From NCBI GenBank assembly GCA_000432735.1, contig FR887836.1, forward strand, positions 1 through 30,428: 30,428 bases of DNA. The letters are read 5' to 3'. Of this stretch, positions 1 to 7,013 are shown piece after piece. This stretch comes from Bacteroides sp. CAG:443. GTDB taxonomy: Bacteria; Bacteroidota; Bacteroidia; Bacteroidales; Bacteroidaceae. The notes below the pieces were generated by a model that worked only from the letters and a program-made list of their open reading frames with translations, was not told the DNA's origin and ran no database searches. Position 1 is the stretch's first letter. Each line of letters starts with the position of its first letter. A program made the translations under genes and the position numbers.

Positions 1-26
1 ACAAATTCCGAAAAGTTTTGTACAAA
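1..26. repeat. Phased TTTGTACAAA palindromes, left one cut by window edge
   Basis: A perfect TTTGTACAAA palindrome lies at 17-26. The window begins with ACAAA at 1-5, exactly the last five bases expected of another copy starting 21 bp earlier. The same palindrome recurs at 21-bp steps at 11047-11098 and 26359-26389, which makes this the third site of one family. It may be an operator, but no partner protein is identified. Confidence 0.6.
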
Positions 27-528
27 AGCATGAAACAACAGCAGAAGAAACCGAAGGAAATACGAAAGAAAATTTTCCGAGGCACCGCGTAATAGTACGG
101 TCCGGAACAGAAAATGATGAAATATTATGCGGAAAAGGAAAGATTCAAGTACAATACAGAAGAAAGAAACGGGAAAAAATACCGGATATACTCTGCAGAA
201 CAGATAGGCGAAGAAACAAATTTTTCAAGTTCACCACCCCACTATGCAAAAAATGTATAGATAATAAAGTCGAAACAAGTCAAGATGCAGTAACGGACTC
301 CAAACAATCCCGACAGATACATTCTGAAAAAGCAACGAAAAGTGTGTATTCTAAAAATTCTACGACTACAATAAACAAGCAGCTTTCCTGAACTTCCAAT
401 CCTGCTCCAACAAGAAAAGCAAAAACTCCTCCCCTGTGGAAACGACAAAAAATATCCGAGTAAAGAAGAAAACAAGCACACCTCAACAAGACCGTGAAGG
501 GCTAGTTCCACCATTTCAGGTACCTTTT

Positions 529-568
529 TAAAGAAAAAACACCTGTTTTTGCCCTTCACGCCCTTCAC
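529..568 (-). repeat. Inverted repeat arm, GTGAAGGGCGTGAAG type
   Basis: Read on the minus strand this arm runs GTGAAGGGCGTGAAGGGC, then AAAAACAGG, then a T-rich stretch and CTTTAA. The plus-strand segment 772-813 matches it with only a few differences. A shorter related core (GTGAAGGGCTAG) occurs on the plus strand at 494-505. The arms are about 200 bp apart, too far for a simple terminator, so this is more likely a dispersed repeat or remnant of a larger element than a transcriptional hairpin. Confidence 0.6.
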
Positions 569-771
569 CTGTGCATAGAGAATCACTATTTTTTAGTTTA
601 TGATATTTTTACAGGATTAATCATCAGTCCCCATAAAACACTTTCTTTTATTAGGAAGTATCGTAAAATTAACAATGCTCTCTGGAAGAATGAATTTATT
701 TCCGAAAGTTCCGACTGACTCGGTAGGTTCATGTATCTAACCTAATAAATATACAACAACAAAAAGTTACT

Positions 772-813
772 GTGAAGGGCGTGAAGAGCAAAAACAGGCA
801 TTTTTTTCTTTAA
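772..813 (+). repeat. Inverted repeat arm, partner of 529-568
   Basis: This segment reads GTGAAGGGCGTGAAGAGC, then AAAAACAGG, then a T-run and CTTTAA. It matches the minus-strand arm at 529-568. The 203 bp between the arms contain no gene that I can support. Confidence 0.6.
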
Positions 814-914
814 CTACAGATATTAAACCTTTCATTCAAGAAAAAATCGTTTTCAAACTCCCAACAAATCATACTTTTATAGAGAATAAAAATTTAGTAG
901 AAACAAATAGACAT

Positions 915-976
915 AAAAAAAGGAGTACCGCTGTACTCCAACCTTTGTTAACCTTAAATCTAATACTATGAAAAAC
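915..976 (-). ncRNA. Candidate small RNA, copy 1
   Basis: A transcript starting near 976, about 7 nt after the -7 box at 983-990, would run about 60 nt and end in a 7-bp hairpin (GGAGTAC and GTACTCC around a 4-nt loop, 922-939) followed by a T-run. It has no reading frame conserved between the two copies. The transcribed part is identical in copy 2, while the DNA between promoter and upstream gene has diverged. The exact start is predicted from promoter spacing only. Confidence 0.5.
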
Positions 977-982
977 ACAGTG

Positions 983-1013
983 TAAAGATACGGACATTTA
1001 GAAAACAAGCAAA
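983..1013 (-). promoter_or_regulatory. Promoter of candidate small RNA, copy 1
   Basis: On the minus strand TTTG (1013-1010) is followed after 19 bp by TATCTTTA (990-983), one base off the Bacteroidetes TAnnTTTG -7 consensus. The -33 element overlaps the T-run of the nadA terminator. Confidence 0.55.
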
Positions 1014-1074
1014 AAAAAGAGTGATAAAAATATGCTTTATAACACGTTTTAAGAAAAGCCTATCTTTATCACTC
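1011..1074 (-). terminator. nadA terminator hairpin
   Basis: On the minus strand, GAGTGATAAA (1074-1065) can pair perfectly with TTTATCACTC (1028-1019), followed by eight T residues. The 36-nt loop is unusually long and contains the 22-base block shared with the second module copy. A smaller GCTTT/AAAGC helix could form inside it. Confidence 0.65.
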
Positions 1075-1091
1075 TCTTTTTAACAATTAAC

Positions 1092-2084
1092 CTACAATCC
1101 GAGCTTGGCAGAAATTTCCAACATCTTCTTGATAGGCCGAACTGCCTTTTCAGCGATTTCATTATCAACTTTTACTTCAGGCCACTCGTACTTCAATGTA
1201 TTATACAATTTTTCGAGTGTGTTTAAACGCATGAAGTTACATTCATTGCATGCACAGGTACTATCTTCAGGAGGAGCCGGAATAAAATTCTTATCCGGGC
1301 ATTTTTTTCTCATCTCATAAAGAATTCCACTTTCTGTAGCCACGATAAAGTTTTTCTTGTCACTTGCCATGGCATGTTTCAACAATCCGGCTGTCGATCC
1401 TACCTTATCGGCCAGTTTAGCTACTGCTCCTTTACATTCTGGATGTACTAATACATCCGCATCCGGATATTGTTTCTTCAACTCTATAATCTTTTCAACA
1501 GAGAATTTCTCATGTACATGACATGCTCCATCCCAAAGTAACATATTCCGGTTAGTAATAGAGTTGATATAATTTCCTAAATTCTTATCCGGACCAAAGA
1601 TTATTTTTTGTTCTTTTGGAAAACTTTCTACTATTTGCTTTGCATTGGTAGAAGTCACAACAACATCAGTTACGGCCTTTACAGCTGCACTGGTATTGAC
1701 GTATGAGATAACCGTATGGTCTGGATGTTCTTTGACAAACTGAGCAAATTTATCTGCCGGGCAACTGTCGGCAAGTGAACATCCTGCATTCAGGTCAGGT
1801 ATCAGAACCTTTTTATCAGGGCACAATATCTTTGCTGTTTCTCCCATAAAGTGTACTCCACACATTACAATGATATCAGCATCGGTCTTTGCTGCCCACT
1901 GGGCCAGTGCAAGACTATCGCCGATAAAATCGGCTATTTCCTGTATTTCGTCAGCCTGGTAGTAATGCCCGAGGATGACTGCGTTTTTCTCTTTACGCAA
2001 CTTGTCAATTTCAGCTTTCAAATCGAGAGCCTTATCTACGGGTTCAGTCACATAACCCTTTTTCAACCATTCTTCTTTATTCAT
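1092..2084 (-). CDS. nadA: Quinolinate synthase NadA
   Basis: NadA condenses iminoaspartate with dihydroxyacetone phosphate to quinolinate, the second step of NAD synthesis from aspartate, in the cytoplasm. The 330-residue length is normal for the family. The GHYYQADEIQ motif lies at residues 39-48. The [4Fe-4S] ligands expected for NadA are present as C75 (MCGVHFM), C217 (HPEC) and C282 in the CxxC pair preceding NFM; C277 and C279 are extra nearby cysteines. nadB and nadC are not in the window, so the gene stands alone here. A -7 box at 2288-2295 would give a 5' leader of about 200 nt. The stop is followed by a good hairpin terminator and then by the candidate small RNA. Confidence 0.96.
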   Translation of the reverse strand: MNKEEWLKKGYVTEPVDKALDLKAEIDKLRKEKNAVILGHYYQADEIQEIADFIGDSLALAQWAAKTDADIIVMCGVHFMGETAKILCPDKKVLIPDLNAGCSLADSCPADKFAQFVKEHPDHTVISYVNTSAAVKAVTDVVVTSTNAKQIVESFPKEQKIIFGPDKNLGNYINSITNRNMLLWDGACHVHEKFSVEKIIELKKQYPDADVLVHPECKGAVAKLADKVGSTAGLLKHAMASDKKNFIVATESGILYEMRKKCPDKNFIPAPPEDSTCACNECNFMRLNTLEKLYNTLKYEWPEVKVDNEIAEKAVRPIKKMLEISAKLGL

Positions 2085-2532
2085 TATTAGATTATATTTT
2101 TTCTTCTTTTTTGAAAGAATATATGATAGTTATAATAGGGCGTTAATTATGTTAGTAAAAAGAATACCAGATTTCTTGTTTTTTAGGTTATAAATATTCG
2201 ATAAGGAGATATTAGATAGCCATTAACAAGCTTATATCCTGATATTATTAGTTTTACTGTTTCTATTAACCATTTGTTGATATATCGCAAAGTTAAAAAC
2301 TTTCCACTTATTTACTTCCGATTTTCAGCTAAAAAATATGTTTAAACTACTGATGAAACTTTCTGTTAAGTTTCTTGTATTGTTCTTTTTCTGGAAGTTA
2401 TAATGTTTTCATTGGATAATGCAAGATTTATTTTTCATTTTCTTTGATTTGGTTTTTTACACCTTTTCCACCGTTTTCAACAAGGTTATAAATATAGTTT
2501 CCTATCTTTGTGAACGGAATAAAGAGTAAATT
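2085..2532. other. Divergent intergenic region, nadA / RNA methyltransferase
   Basis: This 448-bp AT-rich gap separates two divergent genes. I see one possible minus-strand -7 box (TAACTTTG at 2295-2288) for nadA without a clear -33 element, and a good plus-strand -7 box at 2503-2510. No riboswitch, RNA gene or open frame can be supported in the rest. Confidence 0.5.
2503..2510 (+). promoter_or_regulatory. -7 box for the RNA methyltransferase gene
   Basis: TATCTTTG matches the TAnnTTTG consensus and lies 22 bp before the start codon, predicting a leader of only about 15 nt. No TTTG element is present at the expected -33 position. Confidence 0.5.
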
Positions 2533-3072
2533 ATGTCTGAATTGAGAAAACTGAAAATAACCGAAATGCACCGTCTGTCGGTTGAAGAATTTAAGGAAGC
2601 AAGAAAACTTCCGCTGGTAGTGGTACTGGACGAAGTACGTAGCCTGCATAATATAGGGGCTGTTTTCCGTACATCGGATGCTTTTTTGGTTAATTGTATT
2701 TATCTGTGCGGAATTACGGCTACACCTCCTCATCCGGAAATGCACAAGACAGCTTTGGGAGCAGAATATACAGTCGACTGGAAATATTGCAAACGTACGC
2801 AAGATGCTGTAGATGAGCTTCATGCAAATGGATATACAGTATTGGCCATCGAGCAGTGTGAAGGTAGTACCATGCTGGATCAACTCGTTCTGGATGCTGA
2901 TAAAAAGTATGCTATTGTAATGGGAAACGAAGTGAAGGGAGTGCAGCAGGAAGTAGTAGACATGTGTGATGGGTGTATTGAGATACCTCAATATGGTACC
3001 AAGCATTCACTGAATGTTTCGGTTACCGCAGGTATTGTTCTATGGGAATTTGCCAATAAAATGATGAAATAA
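2533..3072 (+). CDS. SpoU/TrmH-family RNA 2'-O-methyltransferase
   Basis: This 179-residue protein has the trefoil-knot (SPOUT) signature of enzymes that methylate ribose 2'-OH in tRNA or rRNA with S-adenosylmethionine. Motif 1 is LDEVRSLHNIGAVFRTSDAF with N40 and R46. Motif 2 is IVMGNEVKGV with E133, and motif 3 is HSLNVSVTAGI with S159 and N161. It is a short, catalytic-domain-only form lacking the N-terminal substrate-binding domain of RlmB-like proteins, so the exact RNA target cannot be assigned. It has its own promoter and is followed by a hairpin shared with the convergent DUF4294 gene. Confidence 0.9.
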   Translation: MSELRKLKITEMHRLSVEEFKEARKLPLVVVLDEVRSLHNIGAVFRTSDAFLVNCIYLCGITATPPHPEMHKTALGAEYTVDWKYCKRTQDAVDELHANGYTVLAIEQCEGSTMLDQLVLDADKKYAIVMGNEVKGVQQEVVDMCDGCIEIPQYGTKHSLNVSVTAGIVLWEFANKMMK

Positions 3073-3080
3073 GTATAAGT

Positions 3081-3116
3081 AATACCTTGTTCCTGCTACC
3101 GGAGGAATAAGGTATT
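3081..3116. terminator. Hairpin between convergent genes
   Basis: AATACCTT and TTCCT pair with AGGAA and AAGGTATT around a loop of about 8 nt, giving a stem of about 13 bp with one bulged base. Neither side has a long T-run, so termination strength is uncertain. Its position between convergent genes suggests bidirectional use. Confidence 0.5.
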
Positions 3117-3171
3117 ATTCTTTGTTGATAACCTTATTGATAACTTGTTAATTTATTGATTATCATTATAG

Positions 3172-3792
3172 TTATAGTTGTCCGTTTTCTACTAGTGTAA
3201 CAACTCTTTCTATCATCTTGTCTTCATCGTCGGGATGATATTCTTTTTTCAGGCTTGCTCCAAACAGAGCTGCAAATGTCTGATAAAATCCTGCCTTGAA
3301 CGGTCCCATAAATGCCTTTACCAATTGGTAGGAAGACTGGTTACATTCCCTGTTTACTAGCTTAATCAGTAATTTCCCTTGTGAGAAAGTGAGTTTTTTC
3401 ATTCGAGGCGTATATTGTTCCTTCAGACCTTTTTCTACCATCTTAATATGGCGTGTACGGGCTTTTTCATTGGGAAGAGTCTGTAAATATTCGTATGTTT
3501 CAATCACAGCCCTGTTTATTTCCTTTGCCAGGGGAAGTGTTTTCTTTACATCTCTGACTAACTTGTAGTAATATTTCTCTTGTTTTTTGTTTTTAAATCT
3601 CAGTCTTGGGTATACATATATGTTTTTTAGCGTTATACAGGGTATAGTATCTCCCTGGTATACACAAACGGGAACCATATATCCCTTGGTGTTCGATGGA
3701 GAATGCTTTTGTGCATTGGCTTTCAGTGTAAAAGCAACCAGCAGAAATAGTAATATGTATACACTATTTTTCATGCTCGCAAAAATACGCAT
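3172..3792 (-). CDS. Exported DUF4294 protein
   Basis: This matches the Bacteroidetes-specific DUF4294 family, of unknown function. From the second methionine (residue 7, start at 3774) the protein begins with a clean signal peptide, MKNSVYILLFLLVAF to LKANAQ, so that start is more likely than the upstream one. The mature part is basic and mostly helical, with the conserved IYVYPRLRFKN and YYYKLVRDVKKTLPLA segments near residues 58-90. Odd point: a TATTTTTG -7 match lies only 6 nt before the residue-7 ATG, which would give an almost leaderless mRNA if used. The next gene starts divergently 60 bp away. Confidence 0.82.
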   Translation of the reverse strand: MRIFASMKNSVYILLFLLVAFTLKANAQKHSPSNTKGYMVPVCVYQGDTIPCITLKNIYVYPRLRFKNKKQEKYYYKLVRDVKKTLPLAKEINRAVIETYEYLQTLPNEKARTRHIKMVEKGLKEQYTPRMKKLTFSQGKLLIKLVNRECNQSSYQLVKAFMGPFKAGFYQTFAALFGASLKKEYHPDDEDKMIERVVTLVENGQL

Positions 3793-3852
3793 AATAATGA
3801 AGCCATGTCTTGATAATACGAATTTTTAACTTATAAAGGTTGTTGAAAAGCT

Positions 3853-5910
3853 GTGAACAAGGTGTTAATAAAGATATTTATACTCTGTATATTAATTAGT
3901 TATTCGGTTTTTGACTTACAAGCTCAGTCTAATTGGGTAGAATGGAAAGAAGATATTTCCGAGGCAGAAGATATTAGTAAATGGCAAGAACAGTATGAAT
4001 CTCTGAGTGAACTGACAGAGCATCCTTTCAATATCAATACAATTACCAAGGAACAATTGGAACAATTGCCTTTTCTTTCCGATAAAATGATAGAAAATAT
4101 CTTGTATTATATATATAAATATGGACCGATGGTGAGTAAGAAAGAACTGTTGGGAGTAGAAGGAATGGACTGGCAAACCAGAAAGTTTCTGGAAGATTTT
4201 ATTTATATTGGAAAGTCTGATAAAGAGGAAGATAAGTTTTACTGGAAAGACGTGTTGAAACATAATAAACAGGAGTTGTTAACACGTGTGGATATCCCAT
4301 TGTACATGAAATCCGGCTATGCTGATTATGATAGGGAAACCTTAGAGAAATATCCCAACCGTAAGTATTATGGAGATCCGGTTTATCATAATCTGCGTTA
4401 TCGGTTTCAGTTTCGAAATCAGCTATATATGGGATTTACAGCCGAGAAAGATGCCGGAGAACCTTTCTTTAGTAAGTACAATAAAAAAGGATATGATTTT
4501 TATGCTGCTTATGTATTCTTACAAGACGTAGATAAGCTGAAGGCATTGGCGATAGGTAATTATCGAGTGAACTTTGGATATGGACTGGTTATCAACACGG
4601 GAGGATTCAGTCTGGGAAAATCGGGATTGTCGGGAAGCATGAATCGGTTGGGAAAAGGAATCTCCAAATATAGTTCTACAGGAGAAAGTAACTATTTACA
4701 AGGAATAGCTGCTACTTATACATTGAAAAAACGATGGACTTTATCTGCTTTCTATTCGTTTCGTAAACAGGATGCACGAATAGAAGGTGTGTTTATAAGA
4801 TCGTTGAAAACAGATGGATATCATCGGTTAAAAAAGGATATGGAAAAGAAGAATACAATCAATAATCAGTTGGTTGGTAGTAATTTATCATATAATGGAA
4901 AGTTGTTTGAACTTGGTTTAACAGGTGTTTATACTGTTTTCAACAAAGTGTTGAATCCTGACTTTCGTCCTTATAATTTATATTATCCTCGTGGACGATA
5001 TTTTTTCAATGTCGGAATGAATTATAAAATCTTTTTCCACCAATTTATTTTTTCAGGAGAAACCGCTTTCGATAAATCGGGTAAGGTTGCTACACTGAAT
5101 ATGTTGAGTTATTCACCGGCTGTTCATACAAGTTTCTTACTTATTAACCGGTATTATGATAAACGATATCAAGCTATTTATGCAGATGCTTTTGGAGAAA
5201 ATTCCAAGCTACAGAATGAAACGGGTATTTATATAGGGCTGGAATCCAGTTTCTTCAGCAAGCTGAAGATTGCATGTTATGGCGATTTCTTTCATTTCTT
5301 TTATCGAAGATACCAAGTGGATAAAGATCATACATCCGGTTTCGATGGTTTATGCCAGTTGAGTTATTCACCTATTAATTCACTGGTTATGTTGATAAAG
5401 TATAGCTATAAGAATAAAGCGAAGAACTATACTTCAGCCGATGAGAAAAAATATGTATTGCCTTATATTCGCCAGCGTCTGCATTATCAACTATCGTATA
5501 AACCCTGTGAAAAATTCTGGTTGAAAACTGCAACCGAGTACGTGCATACAGCTTATAAATTCGGATCATCTTCGAACGGAGGTTTTATTAACGGGACGCT
5601 GGGTACAAGCCTATCTTTTGTACCAGTACAGATTTTATGTAGTGGAGCCTGGTTTCGAACACAAAGTTATGATTCACGTGTTTATATGTATGAACCGGGC
5701 TTATTGTATGCTTTTTCCATACCTTCCTTTTATGGAAGAGGCAGCCGTTGGTCAGTCAATTTGAAATACAGTTATAAGAATCGGTTGATAATTCAGGGAA
5801 AATGGGGACTGACTTATTATAAAGATCGTGATCGGATCAGTTCGGGAACAGAAGAAATACAAGGAAACCGTAAGTCTGATATACAATTACAGCTGAAAGT
5901 GAAGTGGTAA
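3853..5910 (+). CDS. Helix-hairpin-helix protein with probable outer-membrane beta-barrel
   Basis: This 685-residue protein starts at GTG and has a signal peptide ending near LQAQ (residue 25). Residues 57-118 form a ComEA-like helix-hairpin-helix region (FNINTITKEQLEQLPFL, then a second GPMVSKKELLGVEGM unit). From about residue 140 onward the sequence alternates polar and aromatic residues in many Tyr/Phe-rich strands and ends LQLKVKW, a terminal aromatic typical of outer-membrane barrels. I infer a periplasmic HHH domain joined to a barrel. The function is unknown; HHH domains often bind DNA but can also bind proteins. The gene is more AT-rich than enolase or the RND operon. The radical SAM gene follows at 49 bp from its own promoter. 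Confidence 0.85.
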   Translation: MNKVLIKIFILCILISYSVFDLQAQSNWVEWKEDISEAEDISKWQEQYESLSELTEHPFNINTITKEQLEQLPFLSDKMIENILYYIYKYGPMVSKKELLGVEGMDWQTRKFLEDFIYIGKSDKEEDKFYWKDVLKHNKQELLTRVDIPLYMKSGYADYDRETLEKYPNRKYYGDPVYHNLRYRFQFRNQLYMGFTAEKDAGEPFFSKYNKKGYDFYAAYVFLQDVDKLKALAIGNYRVNFGYGLVINTGGFSLGKSGLSGSMNRLGKGISKYSSTGESNYLQGIAATYTLKKRWTLSAFYSFRKQDARIEGVFIRSLKTDGYHRLKKDMEKKNTINNQLVGSNLSYNGKLFELGLTGVYTVFNKVLNPDFRPYNLYYPRGRYFFNVGMNYKIFFHQFIFSGETAFDKSGKVATLNMLSYSPAVHTSFLLINRYYDKRYQAIYADAFGENSKLQNETGIYIGLESSFFSKLKIACYGDFFHFFYRRYQVDKDHTSGFDGLCQLSYSPINSLVMLIKYSYKNKAKNYTSADEKKYVLPYIRQRLHYQLSYKPCEKFWLKTATEYVHTAYKFGSSSNGGFINGTLGTSLSFVPVQILCSGAWFRTQSYDSRVYMYEPGLLYAFSIPSFYGRGSRWSVNLKYSYKNRLIIQGKWGLTYYKDRDRISSGTEEIQGNRKSDIQLQLKVKW

Positions 5911-5925
5911 TAAGAATATATTATG

Positions 5926-5933
5926 TACTTTTG
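5926..5933 (+). promoter_or_regulatory. -7 box for radical SAM gene
   Basis: TACTTTTG fits TAnnTTTG and lies 26 bp upstream of the start codon, just after the stop of the preceding gene. The -33 element is not clear. Confidence 0.45.
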
Positions 5934-5959
5934 TTCGTAAACTAAAACTAATACGACTT

Positions 5960-6739
5960 ATGTCAACAGTTATTTATCCTTCTCCAATATTTGGTCCCAT
6001 TCATAGTCGGCGACTGGGAGTTTCTTTAGGAATAAACCTGCTTCCTGCCGACGGTAAGTTTTGTACATTCGATTGCATTTATTGTGAATGCGGATATAAT
6101 AAAGATCATCGGCCGAAACAGAAACTTCCTACTCGCGAAGAAGTACGTGAAGCCTTGGAAAAGCGTTTGATTGATATGCAGGCCAATGGTCCTGTTCCTG
6201 ATGTCTTGACGTTTGCTGGCAATGGAGAACCTACCGCTCATCCGCATTTTCCGGAAATCATAGAAGATACCTTGGCATTGCGCGATAAGTATTTTCCGAA
6301 TGCAAAAGTCAGTGTGTTGAGTAATTCTACGTTTATTCACAAGGAAAAGGTGTTCGAAGCATTGAATAAGATCGATAATAACATATTAAAGCTCGATACG
6401 GTGGATGCGGAGTATATTCAACGGGTAGACCGACCTACCGGAGCTTACGATGTAAACAAGATTATCGAAGGATTGAAAGCCTTTAAGGGTAACTTGATCA
6501 TTCAGACCATGTTTATGAAAGGCAAAACCGACGAAGGTTTGGATATAGACAATACTTCTGACCGTTTTGTATTGCCATGGCTAGAAGTTGTAAAACAGAT
6601 TGCTCCCCGTCAGGTCATGATTTATACGATAGACCGTGAAACTCCTGATCATTTCCTGCAAAAGGCTACACACGAAGAATTAGATCGTATTGTGGCATTG
6701 CTTAAGGAGGCAGGTCTGAATGCTACGGCATCTTATTAA
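5960..6739 (+). CDS. Radical SAM protein, COG0731-like
   Basis: The 259-residue protein carries a CxxxCxxC cluster motif (C35, C39, C42 in FCTFDCIYCECGY), which binds a [4Fe-4S] cluster and S-adenosylmethionine. A glycine motif, AGNGEPTAHP (residues 86-95), corresponds to the SAM-binding GGEP region. The start IYPSPIFGPIHSRRLG is characteristic of the COG0731 group, which includes TYW1-like wyosine enzymes in archaea. Bacterial members have no firmly known substrate, so tRNA modification is only one possibility. It ends in a hairpin terminator before the second repeat module. Confidence 0.87.
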   Translation: MSTVIYPSPIFGPIHSRRLGVSLGINLLPADGKFCTFDCIYCECGYNKDHRPKQKLPTREEVREALEKRLIDMQANGPVPDVLTFAGNGEPTAHPHFPEIIEDTLALRDKYFPNAKVSVLSNSTFIHKEKVFEALNKIDNNILKLDTVDAEYIQRVDRPTGAYDVNKIIEGLKAFKGNLIIQTMFMKGKTDEGLDIDNTSDRFVLPWLEVVKQIAPRQVMIYTIDRETPDHFLQKATHEELDRIVALLKEAGLNATASY

Positions 6740-6763
6740 AAAGAAAATATTTGAGTATTGAAA

Positions 6764-6801
6764 GAAGGCTATCTCAAAGAATGTTTGGGGTAGCTTTTTT
6801 T
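6764..6801 (+). terminator. Terminator of radical SAM gene
   Basis: AAGGCTATCTC can pair with GGGGTAGCTTTT using G-U pairs around a loop of about 14 nt, and is followed by a T-run. Confidence 0.65.
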
Positions 6802-6833
6802 CGTATGTGGACGGTTTCTTCGCGAAAAGACAT

Positions 6834-6895
6834 AAAAAAAGGAGTACCGCTGTACTCCAACCTTTGTTAACCTTAAATCTAATACTATGAAAAAC
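6834..6895 (-). ncRNA. Candidate small RNA, copy 2
   Basis: The transcribed segment is the same as in copy 1: about 60 nt ending in the GGAGTAC/GTACTCC hairpin (6841-6858) and seven T residues. It would be transcribed toward, and may overlap, the 3' end of the radical SAM transcript. The start is inferred from the -7 box at 6902-6909. Confidence 0.5.
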
Positions 6896-6901
6896 ACAAT
6901 G

Positions 6902-6931
6902 CAAAGATACGGACTTTCTGGAAACAAACAA
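6902..6931 (-). promoter_or_regulatory. Promoter of candidate small RNA, copy 2
   Basis: On the minus strand TTG (6931-6929), 19 bp, then TATCTTTG (6909-6902). Both elements and the spacing match the Bacteroidetes primary sigma consensus. The -33 element abuts the hairpin that ends the SulP transcript. Confidence 0.65.
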
Positions 6932-6981
6932 GCGAAACTTATTAAAATCTATGCTTTATAACATGTTTTAATAAGTTCCGC
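6932..6981 (-). terminator. Hairpin downstream of SulP gene
   Basis: GCGAAACTTATTAAAA (6932-6947) pairs with the segment at 6966-6981 with one mismatch, leaving an 18-nt loop that contains most of the block shared with copy 1. The T-run after it on the minus strand is short and interrupted, so it may protect or process the 3' end rather than terminate strongly. Confidence 0.5.
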
Positions 6982-7013
6982 TTATTCGCTAAAAGGTTTT
7001 AACACTATGGCCC

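Larger units (their letters stand above)
1..908. other. Gene-poor stretch with repeats
   Basis: I see no convincing protein gene here. The longest minus-strand reading frame (242-586) has a Cys/Phe-rich composition unlike a Bacteroidales protein and runs across one arm of an inverted repeat, so I did not call it. A 48-codon plus-strand frame (114-260, beginning MMKYYAEKERF) has ordinary polar composition and could be a small protein, but no promoter or homology supports it. The stretch holds a phased palindrome at its left edge and an inverted repeat pair at 529-568 and 772-813, annotated separately. Confidence 0.6.
909..1052 (-). repeat. 144-bp dispersed module, copy 1
   Basis: This segment aligns without gaps to 6828-6971 (constant offset 5919). 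The first 71 bases are identical, the middle diverges, and a 22-base block at 1031-1052 matches 21 of 22 positions. Both copies lie just downstream of a minus-strand gene (nadA here, the SulP gene for copy 2). On the minus strand the module contains the loop of the upstream gene's hairpin, a Bacteroidetes-type promoter and a short transcribed segment ending in an intrinsic terminator. Confidence 0.8.
6828..6971 (-). repeat. 144-bp dispersed module, copy 2
   Basis: This is the gap-free counterpart of 909-1052. It lies immediately downstream of the SulP transporter gene, as copy 1 lies downstream of nadA. The left 71 bases are identical to copy 1. The middle is diverged but retains a promoter, and the 22-base loop block is at 6950-6971. 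Confidence 0.8.

Noticed and set aside
242..586. 114-codon minus-strand frame
   Set aside because: Cys/Phe-rich composition, no recognisable domain, and it runs through an inverted repeat arm.
3125..3144. TTGATAAC direct repeat, 12 bp apart, between convergent genes
   Set aside because: Very AT-rich context, no adjacent promoter; too weak to call a regulatory site.
6887..6961. 24-residue frame beginning MKNTMQRYG on the plus strand of module copy 2
   Set aside because: The matching frame in module copy 1 stops after five codons, and the strand carrying the promoter is the opposite one.
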